Shown here: positions 30,264 to 38,343 of the stretch, one piece after another
How the letters are laid out: each line of letters opens with the position of its first letter
Numbering within the stretch: the stretch's first letter is position 1
DNA from: Alphaproteobacteria bacterium
Lineage (GTDB): Bacteria > Pseudomonadota > Alphaproteobacteria > Sphingomonadales > Emcibacteraceae
Length of the DNA stretch: 64,000 bases
Assembly (NCBI GenBank): GCA_030428615.1
Contig: JAUIDN010000013.1
Coordinates: forward strand, 34,792-98,791
Direction of reading: 5' to 3'
Program-made: the position numbers and the translations under genes
Notes under the pieces: model-generated
Told to the model about the DNA's origin: nothing
What the model saw: the letters and a program-made list of their open reading frames with translations, nothing else
The model's database searches: none

Positions 30264-31280
30264 CTAATATACAAGTTCGTCTTCGCCTTTATTGTCCGAT
30301 AGAACAATTTCACCTGCATCTGCCAGATCTTTCGCAACATTGACGATCTCCATCTGTGCTTCATCAACATCCTTTAATTTTACGGGTCCCATAGCTTCCA
30401 TGTCCTCTTTCAGGATTTTAGCGGCCCTCTCGGACATGTTACTAAAGAACAGATCGCGGATTTTATCGGAAGCGCCTTTCATGGCCAGCCCTAAGCGGTC
30501 CTTGTCAATGTTTCTGAGTAGTGTTTGCGCTCCGGTAGCATCCAGTTTTTGTAAATCCTCAAAAGTAAACATTAATGCACGAATTCGTTCGGCACTTTCA
30601 CGGTTTCGATCCTCAAGGGCGGTGAGGAACCGTGTTTCTGATGCGCGATCAAGATAATTGAATATCTCTGCGATGGTCTCATGGCTGTCTTTTCGGCTTG
30701 TTCTGGCCAAATTGTTCATAAATTCCACACGTAAGGTACTTTCGACCTTGTCCAAAATATCTTTCTGAACAGGCTCCATCCGAAGCATGCGGTTAATCAC
30801 TTCCATGGCAAATTCATCCGGCAGCACACTAAGCACCGCAGACGCATGTTCAGGTTTGATTTTTGAAAGAATGACCGACACTGTTTGCGGGTATTCATTT
30901 TTTAAATATGTGGCGAGAACAACCTCATTCACGTTGCCGAGCTTGTCCCACATGGTGCGGCCAGCCGGACCGCGGATTTCATCCATAATTTGCGAGACGC
31001 GGTCCCCGGGGAGCATCTTGCCCAGCAATCGTTCTGTATTATCGAAGCTACCCGTTAGCGACCCGACAGAGGAGACACCGTTAGCAAATTCCAGAAATAA
31101 TTCTTCCACTACCTGTGCATCGACAGTGCCGAGGGAGGACATTGCAAGGGACAGCTCTTTTATTTCCTCATCATCGAGAAGCTCCCAAATCATCGCGCCA
31201 TGCTCCTCGCCAAGCGCAATCATCAAGGCAGCTGCCTTATCATACGAATTTAAATCTGATATTCTGTTTATTGAACTCAC
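30264..31280 (-). CDS. fliG: flagellar motor switch protein FliG
   Basis: FliG is the C-ring protein that contacts the stator and generates torque. The 338-residue protein has the three-domain pattern: an N-terminal FliF-binding part ([20 protein letters not shown]), the middle domain with [20 protein letters not shown], and the C-terminal charged helix ([20 protein letters not shown]). The start is GTG. It lies six bases after fliF. Confidence 0.95.
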   Translation of the reverse strand: MSSINRISDLNSYDKAAALMIALGEEHGAMIWELLDDEEIKELSLAMSSLGTVDAQVVEELFLEFANGVSSVGSLTGSFDNTERLLGKMLPGDRVSQIMDEIRGPAGRTMWDKLGNVNEVVLATYLKNEYPQTVSVILSKIKPEHASAVLSVLPDEFAMEVINRMLRMEPVQKDILDKVESTLRVEFMNNLARTSRKDSHETIAEIFNYLDRASETRFLTALEDRNRESAERIRALMFTFEDLQKLDATGAQTLLRNIDKDRLGLAMKGASDKIRDLFFSNMSERAAKILKEDMEAMGPVKLKDVDEAQMEIVNVAKDLADAGEIVLSDNKGEDELVY

Positions 31281-31286
31281 TGTTTT

Positions 31287-33047
31287 TTACCCATAAAGCC
31301 AACTGCGAACAACAGCAACGGATTCGTCCGGATGTCGTTCCACGAGTTCCCCTACTTTTTTCAAAGTTGTTGCTTGAATTCTACCTTCGACAGCCGCCAC
31401 ATCAATGGCTGCTTCCATGCCATGCTGTTGCGCTACTTCACGTGCCGACACCCTGTTCTCACCCCTTACGGGGACTGACAATTCGTTAGGGGGCGGTGCA
31501 AGCGCTTGTTGCTGCTCTGGCGCCAGCTGTTGCTGGCCAGCCACACCAATCTGTTGAGGTGCGCCGGCCGTTCCCGGCGCTGCAGCACCTGTTATTTGCG
31601 GCGGTAAAGCGCCGTCTCTGCTTTGCGGTGTTGTCATGTATTTTATAAGCGGACGAAGTCCGAACAATATCAGTAGAACAGAAACAATAAATAATGTAGC
31701 AACTTCCGCGATGCGCATTATGTTTATGTTTGTAAGGTCAAGCATACCTTCTTCCACGGCGGCTTCGCCAAAATCAATTGGCGCGAACTCCATATTAATA
31801 ACACTTACGGTATCGCCGCGGTCTTCATCAAAACCCATTGCTGATTTTACCAATTCTTCAAATTGGGCAATTTCTTCTTCAGAACGCGGCTGATACACCG
31901 GTGGAGTGACCGTACCATCTTCTGCCGTTCCACCTCCGACATAACGGCCATCAACCAATACAGCAACCGACAGACGTTCTACAGAACCGGCTTCGTTCAC
32001 TTCAGTGCTAATAGTCTTGGATATCTCAAAATTGGTTTGCTCAACTGTATCAGATGTCGAATTCTGGCTTTGTATTTCCGGTCCGGTGTCACCAGTTTCC
32101 AGCCCGGCATTTGGCAAGTTATTGGCGACCGAAATGCTTTCCTCGTCAGGTGATGTATTCTGTACGTCGCTGCTGGTACGTTCCTCTGTTCTGGTTGAAA
32201 TCGGAACAGCACCATCCGGATCAAATATTTCAGAATTGCTGGTTTTGCGGCTCATATCAAGAACCGCTGTTACTTCCGCACGCACCTTGCCAAGACCGAC
32301 CGTTTTACCGATTAATTCCTCGATCTGGGTGCGTAATCTGCTCTCAAGTGAAATTTTCTTTTCTTCGATTGAATTTGCCAGTGTCCCAAGTTCACTTTCA
32401 GAAGCCCCTCGAGCAAGGAGCGAGCCCTGCTGATCAACAATGGAAATGCGTTCCTGATTTAATTCCGGTACTGCCGCCGCTACTAAATTCTGGATAGCAA
32501 TGATCTGGCCTCTACCCAATCTTCCCCCACGTGTTTTAACAAATATTGACGCTGAACCTTCCCGGCTTTCGTTACTAAAAAGGCGCCGTTGTGGAAGAAC
32601 AAGGTGAATTCTCGAGCTTGAGACCTGTTCGATCGCATTGATGGTTCTTGCGAGTTCACCTTCGAGGGCGCGAAGGCGGTTGATGTTTTGTACAAAACTG
32701 GTGGTGCCGAGGTTATCTTGGTTATCAAAAATTTCATACCCGATTGATCCGCCGGTATTTAACCCCTGTGCTGCAATATCCATCCGAAGACGTGAAACCT
32801 GATTTTCAGGCACGAGAATTGTACTGCCGTCACCGACCAGTTCATAGGGGATGTTCTGTCCCTCCAGATTTTGTACAATCTGCGAGCTATCCGCAAGATC
32901 AAGCCCACTAAAAAGCAATGACATTTGAGGGGTCGAGAGGCGCATCATCAAGAATGCGAAAAAACCTATTGTGATGAGTGCCACTGTTGCCATTGCAGCC
33001 AGTCTGGGCGCACCAAGGGTGCGAAAGAATTCAGCTAAACCATACAC
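31287..33047 (-). CDS. fliF: flagellar MS-ring protein FliF
   Basis: FliF builds the MS ring in the inner membrane. The 586-residue protein has an N-terminal membrane helix (about residues 18-35), ring-building domains with MSLLFSGLDLADSSQIVQNL and ALEGELARTINAIEQV, a long disordered periplasmic loop, a second membrane helix (about 445-465) and a cytoplasmic tail ending RHPDESVAVVRSWLYG that binds FliG. The start is GTG with AGGGA eight bases upstream. First gene of the fliF-G-H-N-motA-flbD-flhA run. Confidence 0.95.
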   Translation of the reverse strand: MYGLAEFFRTLGAPRLAAMATVALITIGFFAFLMMRLSTPQMSLLFSGLDLADSSQIVQNLEGQNIPYELVGDGSTILVPENQVSRLRMDIAAQGLNTGGSIGYEIFDNQDNLGTTSFVQNINRLRALEGELARTINAIEQVSSSRIHLVLPQRRLFSNESREGSASIFVKTRGGRLGRGQIIAIQNLVAAAVPELNQERISIVDQQGSLLARGASESELGTLANSIEEKKISLESRLRTQIEELIGKTVGLGKVRAEVTAVLDMSRKTSNSEIFDPDGAVPISTRTEERTSSDVQNTSPDEESISVANNLPNAGLETGDTGPEIQSQNSTSDTVEQTNFEISKTISTEVNEAGSVERLSVAVLVDGRYVGGGTAEDGTVTPPVYQPRSEEEIAQFEELVKSAMGFDEDRGDTVSVINMEFAPIDFGEAAVEEGMLDLTNINIMRIAEVATLFIVSVLLILFGLRPLIKYMTTPQSRDGALPPQITGAAAPGTAGAPQQIGVAGQQQLAPEQQQALAPPPNELSVPVRGENRVSAREVAQQHGMEAAIDVAAVEGRIQATTLKKVGELVERHPDESVAVVRSWLYG

Positions 33048-33059
33048 TATGTTAATCCC

Positions 33060-33074
33060 TTAAAAGTGATTTAA
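33060..33074. promoter_or_regulatory. candidate CtrA site upstream of fliF
   Basis: TTAA (33060-33063), seven bases, TTAA (33071-33074): the canonical full CtrA motif. It lies 13-27 bases before the fliF start codon and touches the ribosome binding site, which is unusually close for an activator site. The rest of the 337-base gap up to sciP contains only an AT-rich tract and the sciP terminator. Confidence 0.5.
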
Positions 33075-33324
33075 CAAATAGAACCCGTTCTGTGTATCTA
33101 TCTGATTCTTACTGTATATTTAGTTTAAGCACATTCTTGCTAAACGTTTTGCTAAAAGAGTTTACCCGCTCTTTAGTAAACAGAAAGTTAATACTAGGCA
33201 GATATTGCCTAGTTTAATTTTTTTTTCAAGAGACTTTGCATGAAATAATGCGTTTTTAGCGAAAAAAAGTGCTTTTTATAAATCTATGATTGTAGGCGGC
33301 CATTCATTGAATCGTTTAAGTATT

Positions 33325-33357
33325 AAAAAAAGCCGACAGAAAAATTCTGAGGGCTTT
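33325..33357 (-). terminator. terminator downstream of sciP
   Basis: On the minus strand the arms are AAAGCC/GGCTTT (33352-33357 with 33329-33334) and CAGAA/TTCTG (33345-33349 with 33337-33341), followed by a T run. Confidence 0.8.
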
Positions 33358-33384
33358 AATTAACAAATTTTGTCGTGCTTCGGT

Positions 33385-33684
33385 TTAATGGTTTTTCATT
33401 TTACCCTTGTCCTGACGGTAATCCTGAACACGTGTAGTCCGAAGTCCCAAAAGGCCATCTTCATCAATAGCGCGCTGCCATGACAAAAACTCTTCGACAG
33501 AAAGGGTGTATTTCCTGCAGGCATCTTCAAGTGACAGAAGCCCGCCCCGTACAGCCGCAACTACTTCCGCCTTGCGTCTGACCACCCATCGTTTTGTATC
33601 GGTAGGTGGTAGATCTTTCAAGGTTAGTTGCTCTCCAGTTGGCCCAACAACTGAATCTGTTTCTAACATATTTTTCATACTCAT
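33385..33684 (-). CDS. sciP: CtrA inhibitor SciP (DUF1153)
   Basis: SciP is a small helix-turn-helix protein that binds CtrA and represses CtrA-activated promoters. The 99-residue product contains VGPTGEQLTLKDLPPTDTKR, then WVVRRKAEVVAAVRGGLLSL, then ACRKYTLSVEEFLSWQRAID, which are the family hallmarks. I start at the ATG at 33684; an in-frame TTG nine bases upstream is the alternative. Its place between fliF and flgE embeds cell-cycle control within the flagellar block. Confidence 0.93.
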   Translation of the reverse strand: MSMKNMLETDSVVGPTGEQLTLKDLPPTDTKRWVVRRKAEVVAAVRGGLLSLEDACRKYTLSVEEFLSWQRAIDEDGLLGLRTTRVQDYRQDKGKMKNH

Positions 33685-33814
33685 ATTACGCAATTTCTCC
33701 GGTTACTTGTTTTTATGCGTAAATCTTATGACAAGTGTTTAAAAAAATGATTAAAGAACAGCGTAAATTTGTAGTGAATGAAATATAAAATTTTATCCTA
33801 TCCCATAATGACAC

Positions 33815-33846
33815 AAAAAAAGCCCCTTGTTTTACCAAGGAGCTTT
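33815..33846 (-). terminator. terminator of flgE
   Basis: On the minus strand, AAAGC and CCTTG arms pair with CAAGG and GCTTT (33819-33829 with 33836-33846), followed by seven T. Confidence 0.88.
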
Positions 33847-33866
33847 CTTCTTAAGTTATTGAAATA

Positions 33867-35249
33867 TTACCGTTTAATCGAATTCAACTCGTTCAACATT
33901 TCATCTGCTGTTGTGATGATTTTAGTGCTTGCAGAAAATGCTCTTTGCACCGTAATTAAGTTGGTAAATTCTTTTGCAAGATCAACTGTTGATGCTTCAA
34001 GTGTCGAAGGTGCAACCAAACCGGCACCACCTTGTCCGGCCAATTTCAAGTCACCATCACCGGATGCGTCGGAAACGGTGTAACTATTTCCCTGCCTACG
34101 GGTCAGGCCGTCCGGGTTTTGGAATGTTTTAATTGGTAGAATAAATACGTCTCTGGCCAAGCCATTGTTGAAGAGTGCAGTAACGATGCCTTCTTCGTTC
34201 ACGGAAACACCAATCACACTACCAAATTTAGCACCATTGGCCGTTGTTGAAATCACGGTAGACTCACCGGCAAATTCGGATATGCCATCGCTTTGCCCGT
34301 TTGTTCCAAGATTGAATGTGATTTGGCCCGGATCAGCGCCCCCGGCCCAGTCAATATTTAGTGGTGCAAGCAGACCAGCGGTCGTTGCGCCAACGTCAAT
34401 TGTACCGTCACCATTAAAGGCGATTTGGCCGGATGCGATCTGTCCTGTACCGGCTAGTGACTGAACGCCAAGGTCGGACGCTGGACTTACAAATATTTCG
34501 GCGTTCCACAGGTTATCGGATTGCTTCAGCGCGGCGAATGTAACTGTGTGAATGCCACCTTTAGCGTCATAAACCTGTATGTTGGTTTGAAAATCCGGTT
34601 TTGTACCCTGTGTAGCCGGGATAATTCCCGCTGAAATATCGGCGTCATACCCCGCCATTGACCCCGCGGCAGTTGCCGAGTTGTATGTTGCGCCCGTTAC
34701 AGCTGCGCTTATGGGCTGTGAAGATTGTAAGTTTGCACGAATTGCCACATCTGTTGTTGCTTCGGCGGTAATGGTGAAATTGGAAACATTAATTGGTTTT
34801 AAGTTAGCTTCATTCACCGTTGGTGGTTGACCAGTTGAATCCAACTCATAACCCTGAAGGTATAATCCTGCTGTATTTTGCAGGAAGCCGTTATCGTCGG
34901 GTGCAAATGACCCGGCGCGTGTGAAGGAAATCGTTGCATCCGCATTTTGGCTGTCAACTTGGTTTGCTACCACGAAGAAACCCGCGCCATCAATACTAAG
35001 GTCTGTTGCCGAGCTTGAACCTTGCAGCAACCCCTGATGGCTGATGAGCGCCTGTGGTTTGGCAATTACACCGCCAGGTGAATATGATGCGGTTGAATTT
35101 GATTCTGTTACGAGCGAAGAGAATTTTGCTTCTGTACCTTTATAGCCCACGGTGTTGATATTCACGATGTTATCGGAAATCATACCCATGGCGCTACTGT
35201 TTGCGGCCAGACCGGATACCCCGGAAAAAAGTGATGCGTAAAGACTCAT
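33867..35249 (-). CDS. flgE: flagellar hook protein FlgE
   Basis: FlgE polymerises into the hook. The 460-residue protein has the rod/hook N-terminal signature (MSLYASLFSGVSGLAANSSA, then SDNIVNINTVGYKGTEAKFS), a central hook domain, and the C-terminal coiled-coil helix with LAKEFTNLITVQRAFSASTK and TTADEMLNELNSIKR. It is the last gene of fliK-flgD-flgE. Confidence 0.95.
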   Translation of the reverse strand: MSLYASLFSGVSGLAANSSAMGMISDNIVNINTVGYKGTEAKFSSLVTESNSTASYSPGGVIAKPQALISHQGLLQGSSSATDLSIDGAGFFVVANQVDSQNADATISFTRAGSFAPDDNGFLQNTAGLYLQGYELDSTGQPPTVNEANLKPINVSNFTITAEATTDVAIRANLQSSQPISAAVTGATYNSATAAGSMAGYDADISAGIIPATQGTKPDFQTNIQVYDAKGGIHTVTFAALKQSDNLWNAEIFVSPASDLGVQSLAGTGQIASGQIAFNGDGTIDVGATTAGLLAPLNIDWAGGADPGQITFNLGTNGQSDGISEFAGESTVISTTANGAKFGSVIGVSVNEEGIVTALFNNGLARDVFILPIKTFQNPDGLTRRQGNSYTVSDASGDGDLKLAGQGGAGLVAPSTLEASTVDLAKEFTNLITVQRAFSASTKIITTADEMLNELNSIKR

Positions 35250-35323
35250 GTTGGTACTCCTTTTCTATTTGAATGTCTTAATCGTTAGACATTTGTTTTT
35301 AAATTGTTGATGCGTTTCACGCA

Positions 35324-36004
35324 CTATTCAGTACCGTCTTCTGCGGGTAAGGGTTCTGGTTTAATTTCTTTAACGGAAAGAACGTTTGTTGGTGACATCA
35401 AAAGTCCGTTTGCAGCAAGCAGTACCTGACCATTCACTTTTTCAAGACTTTCAACTATTCCTTTTGAATAAACACTATGATCCACTTTTTCGTCGTTAGC
35501 GGATACCGCCTCTATTTCAAGAGTGTAAATTTCTTTTGGGGTTCCTTCTGGTGCTTCCCAGACGAATTGATGCAGACCTGAATTCAATTCACCATTTTCT
35601 GAATGAACTTCCAAGCCATTTTGATCTTTTACCGTAATTTTTGTTGTCTTTGTGGATGCGCTTAATGCGTATTCCCATTTTACAGTTCCATCTTCGCCCA
35701 TGCCGGCCTTATCGGAACCAAATGTTACTTCTTTGCCAAGATATCCGACCGTATTTGTTGAAGTCAGTGCATGGTTCTGTGCGATCAGGCTTTCTAAATT
35801 CTTGTTGGTCGCGATGGATTGCTCAACGCCGGTAAATGATACCAACTGTTGCGTAAATTGGTTCGAATCCATTGGTGCAAGCGGATCTTGATATTGGAGC
35901 TGTGTTGTAAGAAGTTGAAGAAAGTTATCAAAATCCTTCGCCAATGTAGCGGCAGATTGTGATGCATTCGTTCCCTGACCTCCAGCTATTGAATTAATAT
36001 CCAT
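35324..36004 (-). CDS. flgD: flagellar hook assembly protein FlgD
   Basis: FlgD caps the growing hook and is needed for FlgE assembly. The 226-residue protein shows the family N-terminal motif DFDNFLQLLTTQLQYQDPLA followed by PMDSNQFTQQLVSFTGVEQS, then a FlgD Ig/Tudor-like part with KWEYALSASTKTTKITVKDQ. It is between fliK and flgE. Confidence 0.94.
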   Translation of the reverse strand: MDINSIAGGQGTNASQSAATLAKDFDNFLQLLTTQLQYQDPLAPMDSNQFTQQLVSFTGVEQSIATNKNLESLIAQNHALTSTNTVGYLGKEVTFGSDKAGMGEDGTVKWEYALSASTKTTKITVKDQNGLEVHSENGELNSGLHQFVWEAPEGTPKEIYTLEIEAVSANDEKVDHSVYSKGIVESLEKVNGQVLLAANGLLMSPTNVLSVKEIKPEPLPAEDGTE

Positions 36005-36026
36005 ATCGCACTTCCTTTAGTTTCAG

Positions 36027-37856
36027 TTACACACTTATGTCGACAGCTTGGTTTGAATATCCCATGCTGACCTGCTGCGCTAAATCCATGGGTGGCAGCT
36101 CTTCTGTATTTAAACTATCAATTGACGCGCCATTTGATGTTGCGAATTTTTGCGCGTTGTTTTCCTGATTTTGTTTCATGAGTGAGAAATTCATGTCTTT
36201 ATTTGACAGGTTAAGTCCAGCATTCTGAAGCGCTTTTTCCAAGGCGCCCTGATCGCGTTGAAGCATGGACAATGTTTTCTCGCTTTCGACCATCATCGAC
36301 GCATGCATCTTGCCATCGGCGGAAAATTCCAATCGGATATCCACCTGTCCCAGTTCCGCAGGATGAAGACGGATGCTAAAATTATTCTGTCCATTAACGA
36401 TATGCTTGTTGATCGCGACGGTAATTTGGTCACTAACCATTTGCGGTGTTATTGGTTGTTCAATTTTCATTGAAGTTGCAAGATGAGACGCTGATTGTTG
36501 AACGGCAACATCCTGAGCGGCAATCAATGATCCGTTTGCAAGACCGCTTTGCCCATTTGTTGTTAATGGCTGTAACGGCACGGGATCAAATTTTTGACCG
36601 CTTGCATTAGCGTCGACAGAAACGTCATTCTTAATTGCACTTTGCATGGCAGCCTGTTGGGTAGAGCCTGACGAAGTATTTGATTGTGCACTTGACGACT
36701 GGGCTGCGGCCGCGCCTTTCTCGTTTGATGCTTTGGTCGATGGCTTATCAGCACTTGCGGCACCATTTTGCGCCTGCACGGCGGCAGCCGGAGCTGTTTG
36801 GGTGGCATCTATTGCGATTGCTTCAGCTGAGGCGGCTTTTTCCTGTGCGCCAGTTGGAACACTATCGGCTGAATTCTGAGAAGCGATCGTATTGGCCCCT
36901 TCAGGTATGACTGATTTTTCCTGATCTGGATTTAAACCATCCTGTTGAGGAGATAGCGCCTTTGCGTTCTGTTCCAATGACGGCTCGGAGATGTTTTTAT
37001 TTTCTGCGGTGACTGCTTCCGAGCCGGTGCTAGCTGTTTCCGGTTTTGCCGGCGTATTTTCAGATACCACCTGCTTATTACCGGTTTCATCAATATCAGC
37101 AATTTGCGAGGCTGTGCTGTCAGCAGATTTCGAAATATCCTGTGCCGAATTTGATGATGGCGCGCCATCAGGTTGGGATGTTGTATCCGGCCCGGTGGCT
37201 TGGGTGCTGTCTTCGGAAGATAACGACGGCGTGTTTGGGCCTGGTGTTTCGTTATTCGCTGATGCTTTTATTTCGGATCCCGCTTCCGTCGTGGCGGATG
37301 ATTGTGAAGGGCTCTCATCTTCACTTATGTTATTCTGGTTTCCCTGTTGGTTTGTCACTCCTGCGGCGACAGCAATCTCAGGTGACGCTTCCGCTATCGC
37401 CAGATCTTTGGTTGCCAGATCTTTGGTTGTAAGAGCGGGGGTAGCATTATGATCTTGGGAATTATCCCCGACGCTGCCGGTGTCATTAACATTTTGGTTT
37501 TCTGCCTCAGATGACACTGGCTGATCGACAACTTTATCGCTCTCACTATTACCGGATGACTTATTCTGTGTGCCCGATGCATCTGTACTTTCAGGTGAAG
37601 GGTTTTCAGACTTGGAAGATTTAATGTCATCTTTATCGGATGATGCGGCTGCACTCTGAACGCTATCACTTGAATAATCATTGTCATCCAAATGGTCTGA
37701 AAATGACTTTTCATAGGTGTTATTATATTCTGGACGATCATCGTCGAAACGCACGCGGTCAGCGTCGCCCTTTGACGGATCATTTTTTCTGACCGGCTCT
37801 GGCGAACTTGCCGGTGAAGGCAGCCCTTTAAATAATATGTCAACACTTGTTGTCAT
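36027..37856 (-). CDS. fliK: flagellar hook-length control protein FliK
   Basis: FliK measures hook length and switches export specificity. The 609-residue protein has a long, repetitive Ser/Ala/Asn/Asp-rich disordered region and a C-terminal Flg_hook domain with FSIRLHPAELGQVDIRLEFS and SMLQRDQGALEKALQNAGLN, the diagnostic core. A short internal repeat (TTKDLATKDLAIAEA) is visible. A sigma-54-type promoter lies 40 bases before the ATG, so fliK-flgD-flgE looks FlbD-dependent. Confidence 0.9.
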   Translation of the reverse strand: MTTSVDILFKGLPSPASSPEPVRKNDPSKGDADRVRFDDDRPEYNNTYEKSFSDHLDDNDYSSDSVQSAAASSDKDDIKSSKSENPSPESTDASGTQNKSSGNSESDKVVDQPVSSEAENQNVNDTGSVGDNSQDHNATPALTTKDLATKDLAIAEASPEIAVAAGVTNQQGNQNNISEDESPSQSSATTEAGSEIKASANNETPGPNTPSLSSEDSTQATGPDTTSQPDGAPSSNSAQDISKSADSTASQIADIDETGNKQVVSENTPAKPETASTGSEAVTAENKNISEPSLEQNAKALSPQQDGLNPDQEKSVIPEGANTIASQNSADSVPTGAQEKAASAEAIAIDATQTAPAAAVQAQNGAASADKPSTKASNEKGAAAAQSSSAQSNTSSGSTQQAAMQSAIKNDVSVDANASGQKFDPVPLQPLTTNGQSGLANGSLIAAQDVAVQQSASHLATSMKIEQPITPQMVSDQITVAINKHIVNGQNNFSIRLHPAELGQVDIRLEFSADGKMHASMMVESEKTLSMLQRDQGALEKALQNAGLNLSNKDMNFSLMKQNQENNAQKFATSNGASIDSLNTEELPPMDLAQQVSMGYSNQAVDISV

Positions 37857-37895
37857 TTAAAATTTTCCAAAACAAATTAATTCGGTCAGTTAAAT

Positions 37896-37909
37896 GCAAA
37901 AAGCGGGCC
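37896..37909 (-). promoter_or_regulatory. sigma-54 type promoter for fliK-flgD-flgE
   Basis: On the minus strand the sequence CTGGCCCGCTTTTTGCAT has GG, ten bases, then GC (GG at 37908-37909, GC at 37896-37897), the invariant sigma-54 spacing. Transcription would start close to 37884, about 28 bases before fliK. Confidence 0.72.
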
Positions 37910-38093
37910 AGTTTAAAAAATAATCGTAACATATTGTTTTGAAAAGATATTCTTAAAATATGGTTTTGGAGAAATTATATTTGGGAAAAAGATTCCCAAG
38001 GATGATGTGATAATTTTTCCCATCATCTGCCAAATCTGCCGAGCGGGCGCAAATCTCTTCATTCGCGCCAATTAAACACGCATAAATGGAATT

Positions 38094-38107
38094 GGCCCCA
38101 ACCTTGC
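38094..38107 (+). promoter_or_regulatory. sigma-54 type promoter for flgK-flgL
   Basis: TTGGCCCCAACCTTGCAT has GG (38094-38095), ten bases, GC (38106-38107). It diverges from the fliK promoter about 185 bases away. The start point would be near 38119, giving a leader of about 225 bases before flgK. Confidence 0.72.
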
Positions 38108-38110
38108 ATA

Positions 38111-38343
38111 TGACAGTATGAAAAATAATAGAGAAGACGCGCAAAGTGAACGATTTGACATGTGAAGATATTAAAAAGTGTTTTCTTTATAAATGGTTAT
38201 ATAGGTTTGATAATGAATACAGGTGATGATTTTTTTTTAGAATGGTTTGCCACCGGGGAAGGAAAATTAAGTCGTTTTTTCCTTTTTCGGCAACTGTTGC
38301 CTATCGTTATCAACAATAAAAGTATCGATCGGAGGTTTGCGAT
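38111..38343 (+). other. long flgK leader region
   Basis: This 233-base stretch between the sigma-54 promoter and flgK has no convincing gene. A 61-codon frame starting at GTG 38162 overlaps the flgK ATG but lacks a ribosome binding site and a recognisable product. A tract of ten T lies at about 38228-38237, and a strong ribosome binding site (GGAGG) lies just before flgK. Confidence 0.4.

Noticed and set aside
33739..33754. TTAA pair upstream of sciP as a CtrA site
   Set aside because: The spacing is eight bases, not the canonical seven, and the tract is poly-A rich, so chance is likely.
37953..38144. A 63-codon minus-strand frame in the fliK/flgK gap
   Set aside because: It covers the sigma-54 promoter of flgK, has no ribosome binding site and no recognisable product.
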